A DNA stretch of 64,000 nt from Cephalotus follicularis (GCA_001972305.1 BDDD01005035.1:1-64000); one strand, 5' to 3'. Positions 44,211 to 57,086 are shown, numbered from the stretch's first letter. Notes: generated from the sequence alone by a model not told the origin. Made by a program: numbers and translations.

Positions 44211-47200
44211 TTAAACCACAACCCAAATACCATCATGTCTGTCATGAGTCAGAGGCAACCCAGACACGAAATCCATGGTAATATGCTCCCATTTCCACTC
44301 AGGGATGAGCAAAGGCTGAAGCAAGCCTGTCGGTCTTTGGTGCTCTGCCTTAACTTGCTGACAAGTGAGGCATCTCGATACAAACTCTGCGATTTCTCTC
44401 TTCATACCAACCCACCAATAGCTAAGTTTTAGGTCACGAAACATCTTCATACTCCCTGGATGGACAGAGAGACGAGATTTATGAGCTTGGGAAAGAAGCT
44501 CTTCCTTCAACTCGCTATCAGCTAGAATTCAAATTCCGTTCCTGTATCTCAATAATCCATCTGTAGAGAGAGAGAAATCGGGTTTCAATCCTTCATCAAT
44601 AGTAGAAGTCACTTTCTGTAATTCAATATCCATTATCTGTGCATCTCTAATCTGATCAAGCAATACAGGTTGCACCTGAATATGGGAAAGAGTCATACAA
44701 GATAGCTTGTGACTCAATGCATCTGCAACGACATTTGCTTTTCCAGGATGGTATTCAATGTCACAATCATAATCATTAAGAAGCTCAAACCACCTTCTCT
44801 GTCTCATGTTCAATTCCTTCTGTGAAAAGAGATATCTCAAACTCTTATGATCAGTGAAAACTGTAAACTTGGTCCCATAAAGGTAGTGGCGCCATTTTCC
44901 AAGAGCAAAGATAATGGTTGCCAGCTCCAAGTCAGGCACTGGGTAGTTTTCCTCATGTGGTTTGATCTTCCTCGATGCATAAGCAATCCCTTTTCCGTAT
45001 TGCATAAGAACACAACCAAGCCCCTTTCCAGAAGCATCGGTGTATACAACAAAGTCTTATTTCCCGTCTGGCAAGGCTAGGACAGGAGCGGAAATCAATT
45101 TGTCTTTCAACTCTTCAAAACTTCTTTCACAATCACTATCCCATACAAAGGCAATGTTCTTCTGTGTCAATCTGGTCAACGGTGTTGCAATACGGGAAAA
45201 TCCCTCAACAAACCGACGATAATACCCTGCTAAACCCAACAAGCTGCGAACTTTGGAACCATTCGTCGGTCGTTTCCAATCTTTCACTGCCTCTACTTTC
45301 GATGGATCCACTGATAAACCGTCACCAGAAACAATATGCCCTAGAAAAGCAACCTCCGATAGCCAAAACGCGCACTTATCAAATTTGGCATACAGTCAGT
45401 GATCCCTCAAAGTTTGCAATACAATGTAGAGGTGTTGGGCATGCTCCTCATCGGTCCTAGAATAGACCAAGAGGTCATCAATGAACACTACAATGAACTG
45501 ATCCAAATACTGCATGAACACTCGGTTCATCAGGTACATGAAAGCCGCAGGAGCATTAGTCACACCAAAAGGCATAACTAAGAACTCATAATGGCCATAT
45601 CTCGATCTAAAAGCCGTCTTCGGAATATCCTCCGGTCTGACTTTCAACTGGTGGTAGCCCGATCTCAAGTCGAGCTTGGAAAACACTGTCGCTCCTCTAA
45701 GCTGATCAAACAGCTCATCAATGTGCGGTAGAGGGTACTTATTCTTCACTGTAACTTTATTGAGCTGTCGGTAGTCAAAACATATACGGAGCGATCCATC
45801 TTTCTTCTTGACAAAAAGAACCGGTGCTCCCCAGGGTGAAGCACTAGGTCTTATAAAACCTTTGTCAAGAAGATTCTGTAACTGTATCTTTAACTCTTTC
45901 AACTCTATTGGTTCCATTCGGTACGGTGCTCGAGAAATCAGTGCAGTTCCTGGTATCAAATCAATTACAAATTCTATCTCTCTGTCTAGCGGCAACAATG
46001 TCAAATCCCGAGGAAAAACATCTCTGAACTCGCAAACCACTGGAATGTCCTCCAGTTCTGGCCGCCATCTGTCTGTATCGAGCACATGTGCCAGAAACCC
46101 CTGGCATCCCTGTCGTAACAATTTGTCCACATGTAAAGTCGAAATCATCGGAACAAACAAAGGCTCTAAGGTGCCAAGAAACCGAAAAGGTGGTCGTCCC
46201 GGAGTACTGAAAACCATAACTTTCCGATGACAATCCACCTGAGCAAAGCTAGCAGACAACCAATCCATGCCAAGAATCACATCTAGGAAATCCATCGGTA
46301 AAACAATAAGATCGGCTAACAAGCAACGATCATCAATCTCAACAATACAATCTCTACACACTCGATTGGTGGTCGCTGACTCACCGAGAGGTGTGGATAC
46401 CTCCATAAAGAATGGAAGGTACTCAGGACTCAAACCAACATGGGAGACAAAATGCAATGCAATGAATGAATGAGATGAACCCGGATCAATAAGAACCCGC
46501 GCTGGAAGCTGAAAGAGTTGAATGGTACCTCCAATCACAACATCTGACCCTGCTGCAGCACTCGGTTCCATAGCAAACACTCTAGCCTGAACTGTCAGAG
46601 CAGAACCCATAGGATACTTCCCCCTGGACTGCGAAGTCCCCCGGGAAGGAGACGGTACACTAGCTATCAGTCCTGGTAGAGGCGGTGCCCGCTGTGTCTG
46701 ATCAAATCCTTTAGGACGAGAACTCCGACGACAATCTCTAGTAATGTGGTCGGGACCACCACAAACCAAGCAATGACCCAAGAACCATCTACAATTCTCA
46801 GAAGTATGGTTGGTCTTCTGACAATGCACACAAGGAACCGTAGCACTCTGATTACCACTCTCAGAAAATCTGGAGGGTGTACCCTGACTAGGTGCTGAAG
46901 ATCGGCCTCCTCGACGTGCGTTCCTCGATCTGCCTCTCCTCCTGGAATGGGACAGATTCCCGCTTTCCTAATTACTACCCTGAGAACCAGGTGAGGGGCT
47001 ACTATCAGTCTTCTGTGATTTAGCACTGCCACTGTCACTACCACTCTACCAAGAAGAAGGAGTAGGCCTGGTGCGGGCTGCATTCCTCATCAGTTTAGCC
47101 TTAGCTGCAATATCCTCAAGCTGCATAGCTTGGGAAGAAATATCTGATATGGAGGTCAACCCCAAGGGACTCAATTGCCTCCTCAAATCCAATCGCAGTC

Positions 47201-47674
47201 CCCAAAGGAACTTCTTTGCTCTACGCTCTTGGCCATCCACTAAGTATGGAGCAGATCGGGCTAACTGCATGAATCTTGCCTCATACTCAGCAACTGTCAT
47301 GCTTCCTTGTACCAAGTTAGCAAATTCAATCTCCCTTCTGTCTGTCTCTACTTGAGGGTAGTACCTTGCATTGAATTCTCCTTTGAAGGCATCCCAAGAG
47401 CGGACTGTACCATTTTTTGTCCAATCTATGTTAACCATAGCCCACCAGTGCTCAGCTTCTCCTTGGAGCATATACACTGCCAATACCAATCTCTGTTCAT
47501 CATCACATCCCATGACCTCAAAGATCTTTTCCAGATGGATTAGCCAAGACTCAGTAAGGGTAGGATCAGGGAGTCCTACAAATGTTGGAGGCTACAACTT
47601 TAAGAAATGGCTCAACATGTCTTCCCTCTTTGGTCTACATTCCACTCTAGCCTTTTGGCGTCCCATCAGAGTAT
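44211..47674 (-). pseudogene. gypsy G1 gag-pol (gag C-terminal part, protease, RT, RNase H, integrase N-terminal part)
   Basis: A single minus-strand frame runs from 47674 to 44211, broken only by stops at 47592, 47046, 46968, 45396, 45057 and 44529. Gag has EAEHWWAMV and MTVAEYEARFMQLAR. Zinc knuckles are [14 protein letters not shown] and [14 protein letters not shown]. The protease site reads [10 protein letters not shown], with Pro where Ser or Thr is expected (DSG/DTG). RT has [13 protein letters not shown] and an intact FIDD (FIDDLLVYS, about 45470). RNase H has [12 protein letters not shown] and [10 protein letters not shown]. Integrase has the zinc motif (AHKSRLSVHPG, CLTC) and stops at 44211 in a deletion junction with the 3' LTR. 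Upstream, gag continues at 55704 once element G2 is removed, in the same frame. Confidence 0.92.
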
Positions 47675-47679
47675 GCATC

Positions 47680-49356
47680 TGTAACGCCCAGTATTTTTTT
47701 CCTGAATATAATATTTCGATTTATGATGTAGTCGTAAACTTGAATTAATGAGAATGTCGAGATTTTGAACTCAAAAGATGCTTACAAACCCTAGTTATGG
47801 TTTTGGAAATGGAATGTGTATGTCAAAACTTAAAACGACGCTGTTTTGGGGTAAAGACATCGACGTCTTTCTAAAGACATCGACGCCTATGGGAACCGAG
47901 GTACACGTGAATGCATGGGCATGCACGTCGACATTGTGTGAAGGCATCCACACCTTCTTACGAAAAGGGAAAAGACATCGACGTATAAGGAAAGACGTCG
48001 ACGCCTTTGTAAAGAACATCTGTCACGTTTTTTTTCACTGATAGAGTAACATGCAATGGGATCTTTGGGGGCTTTACCAGACGCCCTAACATGTGCATTG
48101 TGACATGTTGATCATGCTGGTGTGTTGCCAGGCATGCTCAAAACGTGCCCCTCACATGGAACATGCAAAGGAATATACCATCCTCACATGCAACCTGTAA
48201 AAGAAAGAAGGGAAGAAAATAAAAGAAAAGTGCAGAATCTGGAAAGAGGGAGAGAGCACAAGAGTGCCCATTAAATGTAAGGAGAAGGATGTTGGGGGGG
48301 AAGCCACCTACCTAAGAACGACCCTCCCCACTTCTCTCTCTCATTTTAAAACACCAAAGGAAAGAAAGGAGAGAAAACAGTGAGTGTGAGAGCCACCATT
48401 GTTGAGCTTGGATTGAGCAAGAGATTGGAGCTCGTGGGTAGCAGTTGCTGAGAGGATCTTGGAGCTGTTGGTGGCCAGAACTTGGGAACTCAAAGAGGTG
48501 GACTTTCTAGCTCCTAACTTGGAACAATAAGGAAGGGGAAAGTGATAGATTTATACATGCATTTTTGGTTTTAAGTTAGTGAATAACATGATGAATGGCA
48601 TGTTAATGGTTGAATGGTGATTCTGGACTTGTTGTGGTGTTAAAGTGATATACGGAGTTAATTATGCATGTACGATTTCATGAATATGTGAATTGGTTGT
48701 GTAAGGGATAGATGTGATAATGGATTGGTTTGTCTGGTTCCTTTTTGGGAATATAATTACTGCTTGTGTTGATATAACTTATGAGTTATACTTGTACTGT
48801 GAGCATGCAGATATTTTTATATGTACATACGGAGGTATACTTACTGTGAAAATTACATGTCATGGCTCATCATAATGCATCCATTCATGATACTCATTAT
48901 CATATGACTCGAACTGTATTTATGGGTTTATTCACTTAGCCGAGTGAGGACAAAGGCTAACCCCTACTGTAACAGATTGACGGAGTGGATATGATTTGGA
49001 GCATGCATGGAGACTTAAAGAGAAGACTTTGTTATCTCCCTTATTTATGTATTTGGATTATTGAACATTGATCATGTTATTCGGATTTTGTAACAGAGGA
49101 TATTTTGTTATCTCGTACTGTATTATTTCACGCTCCGTTTTGGCGCGATCGACAGTTATGTTGGGTTTATTTATAAACTTGTTGGGCATCACATAGTATG
49201 GGATGCGTGATGCATGTTGAAATTCAGCCTATTTGTGTTATTGCTTCCGCTACTGAAGGTTTTTATTCATTCGTTTTATCGCATGAGCTGAATTATCTTG
49301 TGTTGATTGCCTTACCGCTTTATGTGTTGTCTTGTTGTGGAAACGGGGGCGTGACA
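47680..49356 (+). repeat. 5' LTR of G2 (1677 bp)
   Basis: It starts TGTAACGCCC and ends GGGGGCGTGACA. It aligns along its length with 54045-55703. Palindrome cluster at 47850-48005; hairpin TTAGCC/GGCTAA at 48936-48960. The TATA box seen in G2-prime is degraded here. Confidence 0.94.
47850..48005. repeat. palindrome cluster in G2 5' LTR
   Basis: AAAGACATCGACGTCTTTC, AAAGACATCGACGCCTATG, CACGTCGACATTGTG, GGCATCCACACCTTC, AAGACATCGACGTATAAGG and AAAGACGTCGACGCCTTTG. It corresponds to 54215-54370 in the 3' LTR. Confidence 0.9.
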
Positions 49357-49359
49357 ACG

Positions 49360-49371
49360 TGATATCAGAGC
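49360..49371 (+). other. primer-binding site of G2
   Basis: TGATATCAGAGC three bases after the LTR end; it differs from the tRNA-Met match TGGTATCAGAGC by one G-to-A change. Confidence 0.85.
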
Positions 49372-49467
49372 ATATTCCATATATGCTTAGATAGGATATT
49401 TTCCTTGGCAATCAATAAATTGTTTTCCTAAAGTCGTGACTAACCGTCGTCCTTCTTATAGCAACAA

Positions 49468-50500
49468 ATGGACCGAAGGAGAACGCGTGGTAGGGCTAGA
49501 GCCGCTAGAGCCAATGCCCCTAAAGGAATGAATGTGCCGCAAGGAGTGAATGTTCCTCAATATGATAGAGACCCGATGACCCGGATTGCGGACTACTTCC
49601 AGCAACAGATGGCCTTTAATATGGCCAATATGGAGGAGATGCGCCAGTACTATGCGCAAGCTCGACCGCAACCTAGAGCTCCCGATCACTGCCCGGGAGA
49701 GGATGGTAGTCAGTTCGGAAGGGACATCGAGAGGTTTATGAGACAGAATCCACCTAGCTTCCGGGGAGAACTTGATGCTACGATTGCTGAAAGATGGCTT
49801 CAAGACTTGGAGAAGATTTTTGCAGTGATGGACTGTACCGATACTCAGAAGCTGAAATTTTCCGTGTACCGTCTATGGGGAGAGGCCACTCACTGGTGGG
49901 AGATGGTCAAAGCGAAGTGGGAGTCAGTGGGACTCGATGCTACATGGGAGAGATTCCAGACAGAGTTCCTCGATTCCTATGTACCACGGATCGAGCAAGA
50001 GCTGAGGGAGACAGAGCTTCTTGAGTTAAAGGGGAGATGACTGTGGCCGAGTACCAGGCCAGGTTTATGGAGCTATCCAGACATTCACCATATCTGGTAG
50101 CTAATGATGTGAAAAAGATACGGAGGTTTTTGAAGGATTTAGGACCGGACCTTCGGTCGAGGATTAAGGCTATGGAGCTGGGTACTTTTTCAGAGGTCGC
50201 TCAAAAGGCGAGGTTGCTGGAGAGCATATCCAGTGAGGACCGAGCAGAGAGAGCCCAGGCACAACAAAATTAACAGGGCCCGACAAGACCAGCTTCTTCG
50301 AAATGGCAAGGCAGTGGGTCTCCAACTAAATCATCGAAGAACAGATCTGGGCAGACTGCCACACAGGGGACTCCTAGTCAGGGGAGTAATACGGGAACCG
50401 GAGCTTGTTATCACTGTGGTAGGAAAGGCCACTTGCAGAAGGATTGTTGGAGGATGACCGAGCTATGTTTGAGGTGTGGGGCATCTGGCCATTCAATGAA
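49468..50500 (+). pseudogene. gypsy G2 gag
   Basis: ATG at 49468 opens a very basic N terminus (MDRRRTRGRARAARAN), then the gag body (RWLQDLEKIFAVMDC, GEATHWWEMVKAKW, TWERFQTEFLDSYVP). A one-base shift near 50035 moves the frame at ELLELKG to MTVAEYQARFMELSRH. TAA at 50271 interrupts it before the CCHC knuckle [14 protein letters not shown] (about 50405). A second knuckle follows with its last Cys changed to Tyr ([11 protein letters not shown]). The frame then passes into protease without a break, as usual for these gag-pol fusions. The broken frame rules out a full gag from this copy. Confidence 0.9.
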
Positions 50501-53500
50501 AGATTACCCGAAGAGTCAGGCTACAGCACCTACCGGACCAGCTAGCAGCAGCGGGGCTGCAGCGGGGCCTTCACAGCGAAGGGACACCGGCAAGGGCATT
50601 GAGAAAGGTAGAGTTTTTACCCTTTCACAGACAGAGGTTCCGGAGTCTACCTCGGTAGTTGGAGGTACACTGTATATTTATGGTTTTGTTGCTAGAATAT
50701 TGATGGACGATGGAGCATCACATTCTTTCATTTCATCACATTTTTCATCATGCTTAGATGTAACACCTGACTGTATGCCATATACCTTGGATGTGAGCAC
50801 ACCTGTCGGAGTTTCCATGTATACAAACACTGTATATAGGGGTTGTGAGATGTCTATGGCAGGCATTTCCTTGTACGCGGACTTGGTATTGTTTCCTATC
50901 CGCGACTTTGATATTATTTTGGGGATGGATTGGCTGTCGGCAGATCATGCTTACATGGATTGCTACAGCAAGACGGTTGATTTTTATCTGCCCAATGGTA
51001 TTACCTTCCAGTTCAAGGGAGACAAGGGGTTTTCTACACCAATAATATCCTTCATCCGTGCGTCGAGGTATATCGAGAAAGGGTGTGAAGGGTATCTTGT
51101 TTATGTGATTGATCGGAGGAAGGAGAAAGGTTTGAGCCTGGAGAAGATCCCAGTGGTGTGCGAATTTCCAGATGTATTTCCGGATGACTTGGGATCTTTG
51201 CCACCGAGAAGAAATATGGAGTTTGTTATCGATCTTATACCAGGTACAACTCCTATTTCTAAAGCACCGTATAGAATGGCTCCTGCAGAATTAAGAGAGC
51301 TGAAATTTCAGTTACAGGACCTGATCGATAAGGGTTTCATTCGACCCAGTGTTTCACCGTGGGGTGCACCTGTACTGTTTGTAAAGAAAAAGGATGGGTC
51401 GATGAGGCTCTGTATCGATTACAGAATGTTGAACAAGGCAACTGTAAAGAACAAATATCCTTTACCCCACATCGAAGATTTGTTCGACCAGTTGCAAGGA
51501 GCGAGAGTGTTCTCAAAGCTTGATCTGAGAACAGGATATCACCAGTTGAGGGTGAGGGAAGGAGATATTGACAAAACTGCCTTCCGGACAAGATACGGTC
51601 ACTATGAGTTCCTTGTGATGCCTTTTGGTATTACCAATGCACTGGCTGCGTTCATGTCAGTAATGAACGATGTGTTTTGACCGTATCTAGACCAGTTCGT
51701 CGTTGTGTTTATTGATGATGTGCTAGTATACTCAAGAAGTGAGGAAGAGCATGCTTGCCACCTGAGGTTGGCTCTACAGATTCTTCGAGAGCACCGGCTA
51801 TATGCCAAATTCAGTAAGTGCAAATTTTGGCTTAACCGTGTGATCTTTCTTGGTCACATTGTATCTGGAGAAGGTTTGGCGGTGGATCCGTCAAAGACAG
51901 ATGTGGTACGAGATTGGCCATAGCCGAGGAATATAACAGAGGTACGCAGTTTTCTTGTCTTGGCGGGGTATTACAGAAGGTTTATCCAGAATTTCTCAAG
52001 AATAGCTGAGCCTTTGACATGACTGGCCCAGAAGAAGACTTTGTTTGTCTGGGATGATGATTGCGAAGCTAGTTTCCGTGAATTGAAGGATCGGTTGGTC
52101 TCTGCTCCTATCTTGGCATTACCTGAGGGTAATGAGGGCTTTGCAGTCTATAGTGATGCATCGGGTAAGGGCTTGGGCTGCGTGCTAATGCAACGAGGAA
52201 AGGTGATTGCTTATGCTTCTAGGAAGCTGAAGCCGTATGAAGAAAACTACCCGACTCATGACCTTGAACTTGCAGCTATTATCTTCGCCCTTCAGAAGTG
52301 GAGACACTATCTTTATGGGGCGCAGGTGGGTACCTGTTCTGTCTGGACACACTGAACATGAGATAGCGCAGGTGGGTAGAGTTCTTTAATGATTATGACT
52401 GCAGTATCCAGTACCACCCGGGGAAAGCGAATGTAGTCGCTGATGCCTTGAGCCGCAAGGCTATGGTTGCTAGTACAACGGTGTCGCAATGGAAGATGTT
52501 AGAAGACTTACAAGAGTGGTCTCCGTTCAATCAGTCACCGGGGATCTTTCTAGCCGACATACGAGTACAGCCAGTGTTACTTGATCACATCAGAGATGCA
52601 CAACCACATGACCCGGAGTTGTAGTGGATTCGGGAGAACCGGGACTCGGAATCTGAATTTAGTGTGCATGCCGATGGTATTTTGAGGTATCGGGGACGTG
52701 TATGTCTTCCGAATGAACCTAGACTGAAGGATGAGTTACTCCGCGGGGCTCATAAATCCCTGTACAGTATTCATCCTCGTAGCACCAAGATGTACCAAGA
52801 TATGAAGAAGACATACTGGTGGCCCGGCATGAAGCGCGAGATTGCAGAATATGTCGCGAAGTGTTTGACTTGCCAAAGGGTCAAGGCCGAGCACCAGAGA
52901 CCCGCGGGACTGTTACAGTCACTACCAGTGGCAGAATGGAAGTGGGAACACATCACGATGGACATTGTTTCTGGATTTCCACTGACTGGGCATTGTCATA
53001 ATGCTGTGTGGGTTATTGTTGATAGACTCACCAAATTAGCACACTTCTTGCCCACACATGTCACTGATTCTGCGAGCAAGTTGGCTCGGTTATATGTGAA
53101 GGAGATTGTGAGACTGCACGGTGTTCCGGTGAGCATCGTTTGTGATAGGGATTCGATCTTCACTTCCAACTTCTGGAAGAGATTCCAGACAGCCTTCGGA
53201 ACGAGATTCAATCTCAGTACTACTTTCCACCCTTAGACAGACGGACAGTCGGAGCGTACCATCCAAACCTTGGAGGATATGCTCCGGGCTTGTGTAATCG
53301 ATTTTGGCAGGAATCTGGGAGGACCATATCCCCCTGATAGAGTTTTCTTATAACAATAGCTATCACTCGAGTATTGGTATGGCTCCATACGAGACACTGT
53401 ATGGGAGATAATGTAGGTCACCTGTCTGTTGGGACGAGGTTGGTGAACGACCATTGCTTGGGTCGGATTTGGTAGAGGAGACTACAGAGAAAGTCAAGTT

Positions 53501-53998
53501 CATCAAAGAGAAGTTGCTAGTAGCGCAAATTCGGCAGAAGAGCTATGCTGACAATGTGAAGAGAAGGCCTTTAACCTTCAATGTTGGGGATCACGTGTTT
53601 TTGAATGTATCTCCGTGGAAAGGAGTGCAAAGATTCGGGAAAAAGGGGAAGCTAGCGCCACGCTATATTGGTCCTTTTGAGATTCTGGAGAGGGTTGGGG
53701 AGGTAGCATATCAGCTAGCCTTGCCTCCTACATTGTCGAGTGTACATGATGTCTTTCATGTATCGATGGTACGAGGTTACATCCGAGACCCATCACATGT
53801 CCTGGATTTTGACTCGGTTACGGTGAGGGATGATCTTTCCTGAGAGGAGTCACCCGTGAGAATCTTGGATTGGGAGACGCAATTATTGAGGAACCGGTCC
53901 ATTCCGATGGTAATGGTCCAGTGGAAATTTCATCGGCCGGATGAAGCGACTTGGGAATGTGAGGATGACATCCGAGAACACTACCCGCACTTGTTCTA
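50500..53998 (+). pseudogene. gypsy G2 pol: protease, RT, RNase H, integrase, chromodomain
   Basis: The protease site reads [10 protein letters not shown], with Asp instead of Ser or Thr in the DSG/DTG triad; then [11 protein letters not shown] covers about 51200-51920 with [22 protein letters not shown] and FIDD (51708-51719). RNase H has [13 protein letters not shown] (about 52140) and is damaged by a deletion between two copies of GCGCAGGTGGGTA (52320-52332 and 52366-52378). Integrase has the zinc motif, Asp in MDIVSG and CDRDSIF, and Glu in GQSERTIQ. The chromodomain-like tail is 53844-53998 (RILDWETQLLRNRSIPMVMV, then WECEDDIREHYPHLF). Stops: TGA 51678, TAG 51921, TGA 52020, TAG 52622, TAG 53234, TAA 53409 and TGA 53841; a frameshift lies near 53315. 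Confidence 0.93.
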
Positions 53999-54030
53999 GT
54001 ATTGTGTTAATTTCGAGGACGAAATTTCTT

Positions 54031-54044
54031 GAAGGAGGGGTGGA
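54031..54044 (+). other. polypurine tract of G2
   Basis: GAAGGAGGGGTGGA lies directly before the 3' LTR start. Confidence 0.88.
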
Positions 54045-55703
54045 TGTAACGCCCGGTATTTTTTTTCTGAATGTAATATTTCGATTTATGATGTAGTCGT
54101 AAACTTGAATTAATGAGAATGTCGAGATTTTGAACTCAAAAGATGCTTACAAACCCTAGTTATGGTTTTGGAAATGGAATGTGTATGTCAAAACTTAAAA
54201 CGGCGCTGTTTTGGGGTAAAGACATCAACGTCTTTCTAAAGACGTCGACGCCTATGGGAACTGAGGTACACGTGAATGCATGGGCATGCACGTCGACATT
54301 GTGTGAAGGCATCGACACCTTCTTATGAAAGGGAAAAGACATCGACGTCTAAGGAAAGATGTCGACGCCTTTGTAAAGAACATCTGTCACGTTTTTTTTC
54401 ACTGACAGAGTAACATGCAATGGGATCTTTGGGGGCTTTACCAGACGCCCTAACATGTGCATTGTGACGTGTTGATCATGCCGGTGTGTTGCCAGGCATG
54501 CTCAAAACGTGCCCCTCACATGGAACATGCAAAGGAATATACCATCCTCACATGCAACCTGCAAAAGAAAGAAGGGAAGAAAATAAAAGAAAAGTGCAGA
54601 ATCTGGAAAGAGGGAGAGAGCACGAGAGTGCCCATTAAATGTAAGGAGAAGGATGTTGGGGGGGAAGCCACCTGCCTAAGAACGACCGTCCCCACCCCTC
54701 TCTGTCATTTTAAAACACCAAAGGAAAGAAAGGAGAGAAAACAGTGAGTGTGAGAGCCACCATTGTTGAGCTTGGATTGAGCAAGAGATTGGAGCTCGTG
54801 GGTAGCAGTTGCTGAGAGGATCTTGGAGCTGCTGGTGGCCAGAACTTGGGAACGCAAAGAGGTGGACTTTCCATTTCCTAACTTGGAACAATAAGGTAGG
54901 GGAAAGTGATATATTTATACATGCATTTTGGGTTTTAAGTTAATGAATAACATGATGAATTGCATGTTAATGGTTGGATTGTGATTCTGGACTTGTTGTG
55001 GTGTTACTGTGATATACGGAGTTAACTATGCATGTACGATTTCATGAATATGTGAATTGGTTGTGTAAGGGATGGATGTGATAATGGATTGGTTTGTCTG
55101 GTTCCTTTTTGGGGACATAATTACTGCTTGTGTTGATATAACTTATGAGTTATACTTGTACTGTGTATGCATATATTTTTATATGTACATACGGAGGTAT
55201 ACTTACTGTGAAAATTACATGTCATGGCTCATCATAATGCATTCATTCATGATACTCATTATCATATGACTCGAACTGTATTTATGGGTTTATTCACTTA
55301 GCCGAGTAAGGACAAAGGCTAATCCCGACTGTAACAGATTGACGGAGTGGATATGATTTGGAGCATGCATGGAGACTTAAAGAGAAGACTTTGTTATCTC
55401 TCTTATTTATGTATTTGGATTATTGAACATTGATCATGTTATTCGGATTTTGTAACAAAGGATATTTTGTTATCTCGTACTGTATTATTTCACGCTCTGG
55501 TTTGGGCTCTCGACAGTTTATAAACTTGTTGGGCATCACGTAGTATGGGATGCGTGATGCATGTTGAAATTCAGCCTATTTGAGTTATTGCTTCCGCTAC
55601 TGAAGGTTTTTATTCATTCGTTTTATCGCATGAGCTGAATTATCTTGTGTTGATTGCCTTACCACTTTGTGTGTTGTCTTGTTGTGGAAACGGGGGCGTG
55701 ACA
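54045..55703 (+). repeat. 3' LTR of G2 (1659 bp)
   Basis: It starts TGTAACGCCCGGTATT and ends GGGGGCGTGACA, followed by the TSD GCATC. By eye about 95-97 percent identical to the 5' LTR. Palindrome cluster at 54215-54370; hairpin at 55298-55322. Confidence 0.94.
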
Positions 55704-55890
55704 GCATCTGTGCCATAGTGGCACACAATTGTCTCCAAACCTCAGGGTCAGCACCCGCTGGTGGAGCATTAGGATCATACTCTGGAAAAGCATTACCAGT
55801 AGCTTGTTCATCATCAACAGGAGGAGGGGCAGGAGCAAGGGCATGAGCATTCCTTCCACCCCGTCGGCCACGCCTTCCTCTGTTTTCCAT
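55704..55890 (-). pseudogene. gypsy G1 gag, N-terminal part
   Basis: On the minus strand the likely start is ATG at 55890 (MENRGRRGRRGGRNAHALAP), a basic start like that of G2 gag. It runs through PEYDPNAPPAGADPEVWRQL to the TSD at 55704-55708. There the frame joins 47674 exactly when the 8024-bp G2 and one TSD copy are removed (MAQM then LMGRQK). An upstream in-frame ATG at 55908 is possible but less typical. Confidence 0.87.
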
Positions 55891-56059
55891 TACTATAAGA
55901 GACAACAATGGGATGATCAGATGAAATCACTTTCAATTCCAATATCAATCTCTTTTCCAATAACAATAGCATGAACAAGCAAGAACACAAATCATGCAAA
56001 TCCATTCAGTCAATCTCAATCAACGCATTTATATACTTAGCTAGCAGGCCGACCAATGT

Positions 56060-56070
56060 CTCTGATACCA
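56060..56070 (-). other. primer-binding site of G1
   Basis: The minus strand reads TGGTATCAGAG three bases after the 5' LTR end; this fixes the orientation of G1. Confidence 0.9.
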
Positions 56071-57086
56071 TACTGTAACACCCCGCGCCCGCAAGGCGGA
56101 CACGTGGCGTTACGCTCAATCCAATACACAATACAATGGTCGGGACTAGCAATATAAAAATGCGGAAAAACTTAAAAGTTTCCAATACATATCGGATACG
56201 GAAGAAACAATACACTGATCCATACATACGATACAATTCCTTTACAATACAAGTCTTTTCAATACATTAACAATCTTTCAATACAATAATCTCAATACAA
56301 TACACTCCAATTCCCACTACAAAGTCTCACAACCAGCTCCTCGGTGTCCAAGCAGTCATACGATCAACGGTCCTCAGTCCTTCTGTCCACTGCTGCCTGC
56401 TGCCCTACCTATGCAGCACACAAAGGTACAACACAGCCCCACCCCAAAGGATGGGATTAGCCACACTGGCTAAGCAGAAACCCCATGCAGCATGTATGCA
56501 TTGACAATGTGCAGTATCGGTGACAGTTTATACAATAACAATGTGCGGTGTACAATATCGATGCATGACATGGCAAATGTACATGTACAATTTGCGATCA
56601 TACTATCCGTATGACAGTGGCCCAAAATAGAGCATACGGATAGGATCTATAACAATCAATCAATGGCAGACACTCAATGGTGGTGTATGAAACACCCAAT
56701 CAATCAATCAAAATCCTATAGAGCATGCGACCGGGTCAATACAATGTCAATCGGTTAGCGGTGATCAATCCCACGGAAGGTAGTCCTTCAAAAAGGGTGG
56801 GAGATCTATCTACGGTTTCCAGATTGATCAGGTCTGGAACTCATAGATCTTCCAGCCTATGGCTGGGTCAATACGGTCTCGATGAGCTACAACCGAGGGA
56901 GCTACTGATACCGTTAGGGAGCTACGGCCTCAAGGGAGCATCAATCGACAATCAATCGGTACCGCTCGTCAGCGGGTCAATACAATACAATAAGTGAAAC
57001 GATCGGCGGAATAGGCGGACAGAGTCAACGGCCTAACATGCCGACACGAATCATAAGGTCGCTCATATAGGATCACACTACAATAC

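Larger units (their letters stand above)
47680..55703 (+). mobile_element. Ty3/gypsy chromovirus G2, complete structure
   Basis: A perfect TSD GCATC flanks it (47675-47679 and 55704-55708), within the gag of G1. 5' LTR, tRNA-Met-type PBS, gag, protease, RT, RNase H, integrase, chromodomain-like tail, purine tract and 3' LTR are all present in order (8024 bp). The chromodomain places it among Tekay/Del-like chromoviruses, which tend to target heterochromatin. The coding part is heavily damaged while the LTRs remain similar, so it was probably copied with proteins supplied in trans or decayed fast. Confidence 0.95.

Noticed and set aside
10545-56070. Possible tRNA genes at the TGGTATCAGAG sites (10545, 17635, 27797, 49360, 56060)
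   Set aside because: Only the 3'-end complement is present, directly next to LTR ends. These are primer-binding sites, with no cloverleaf around them.
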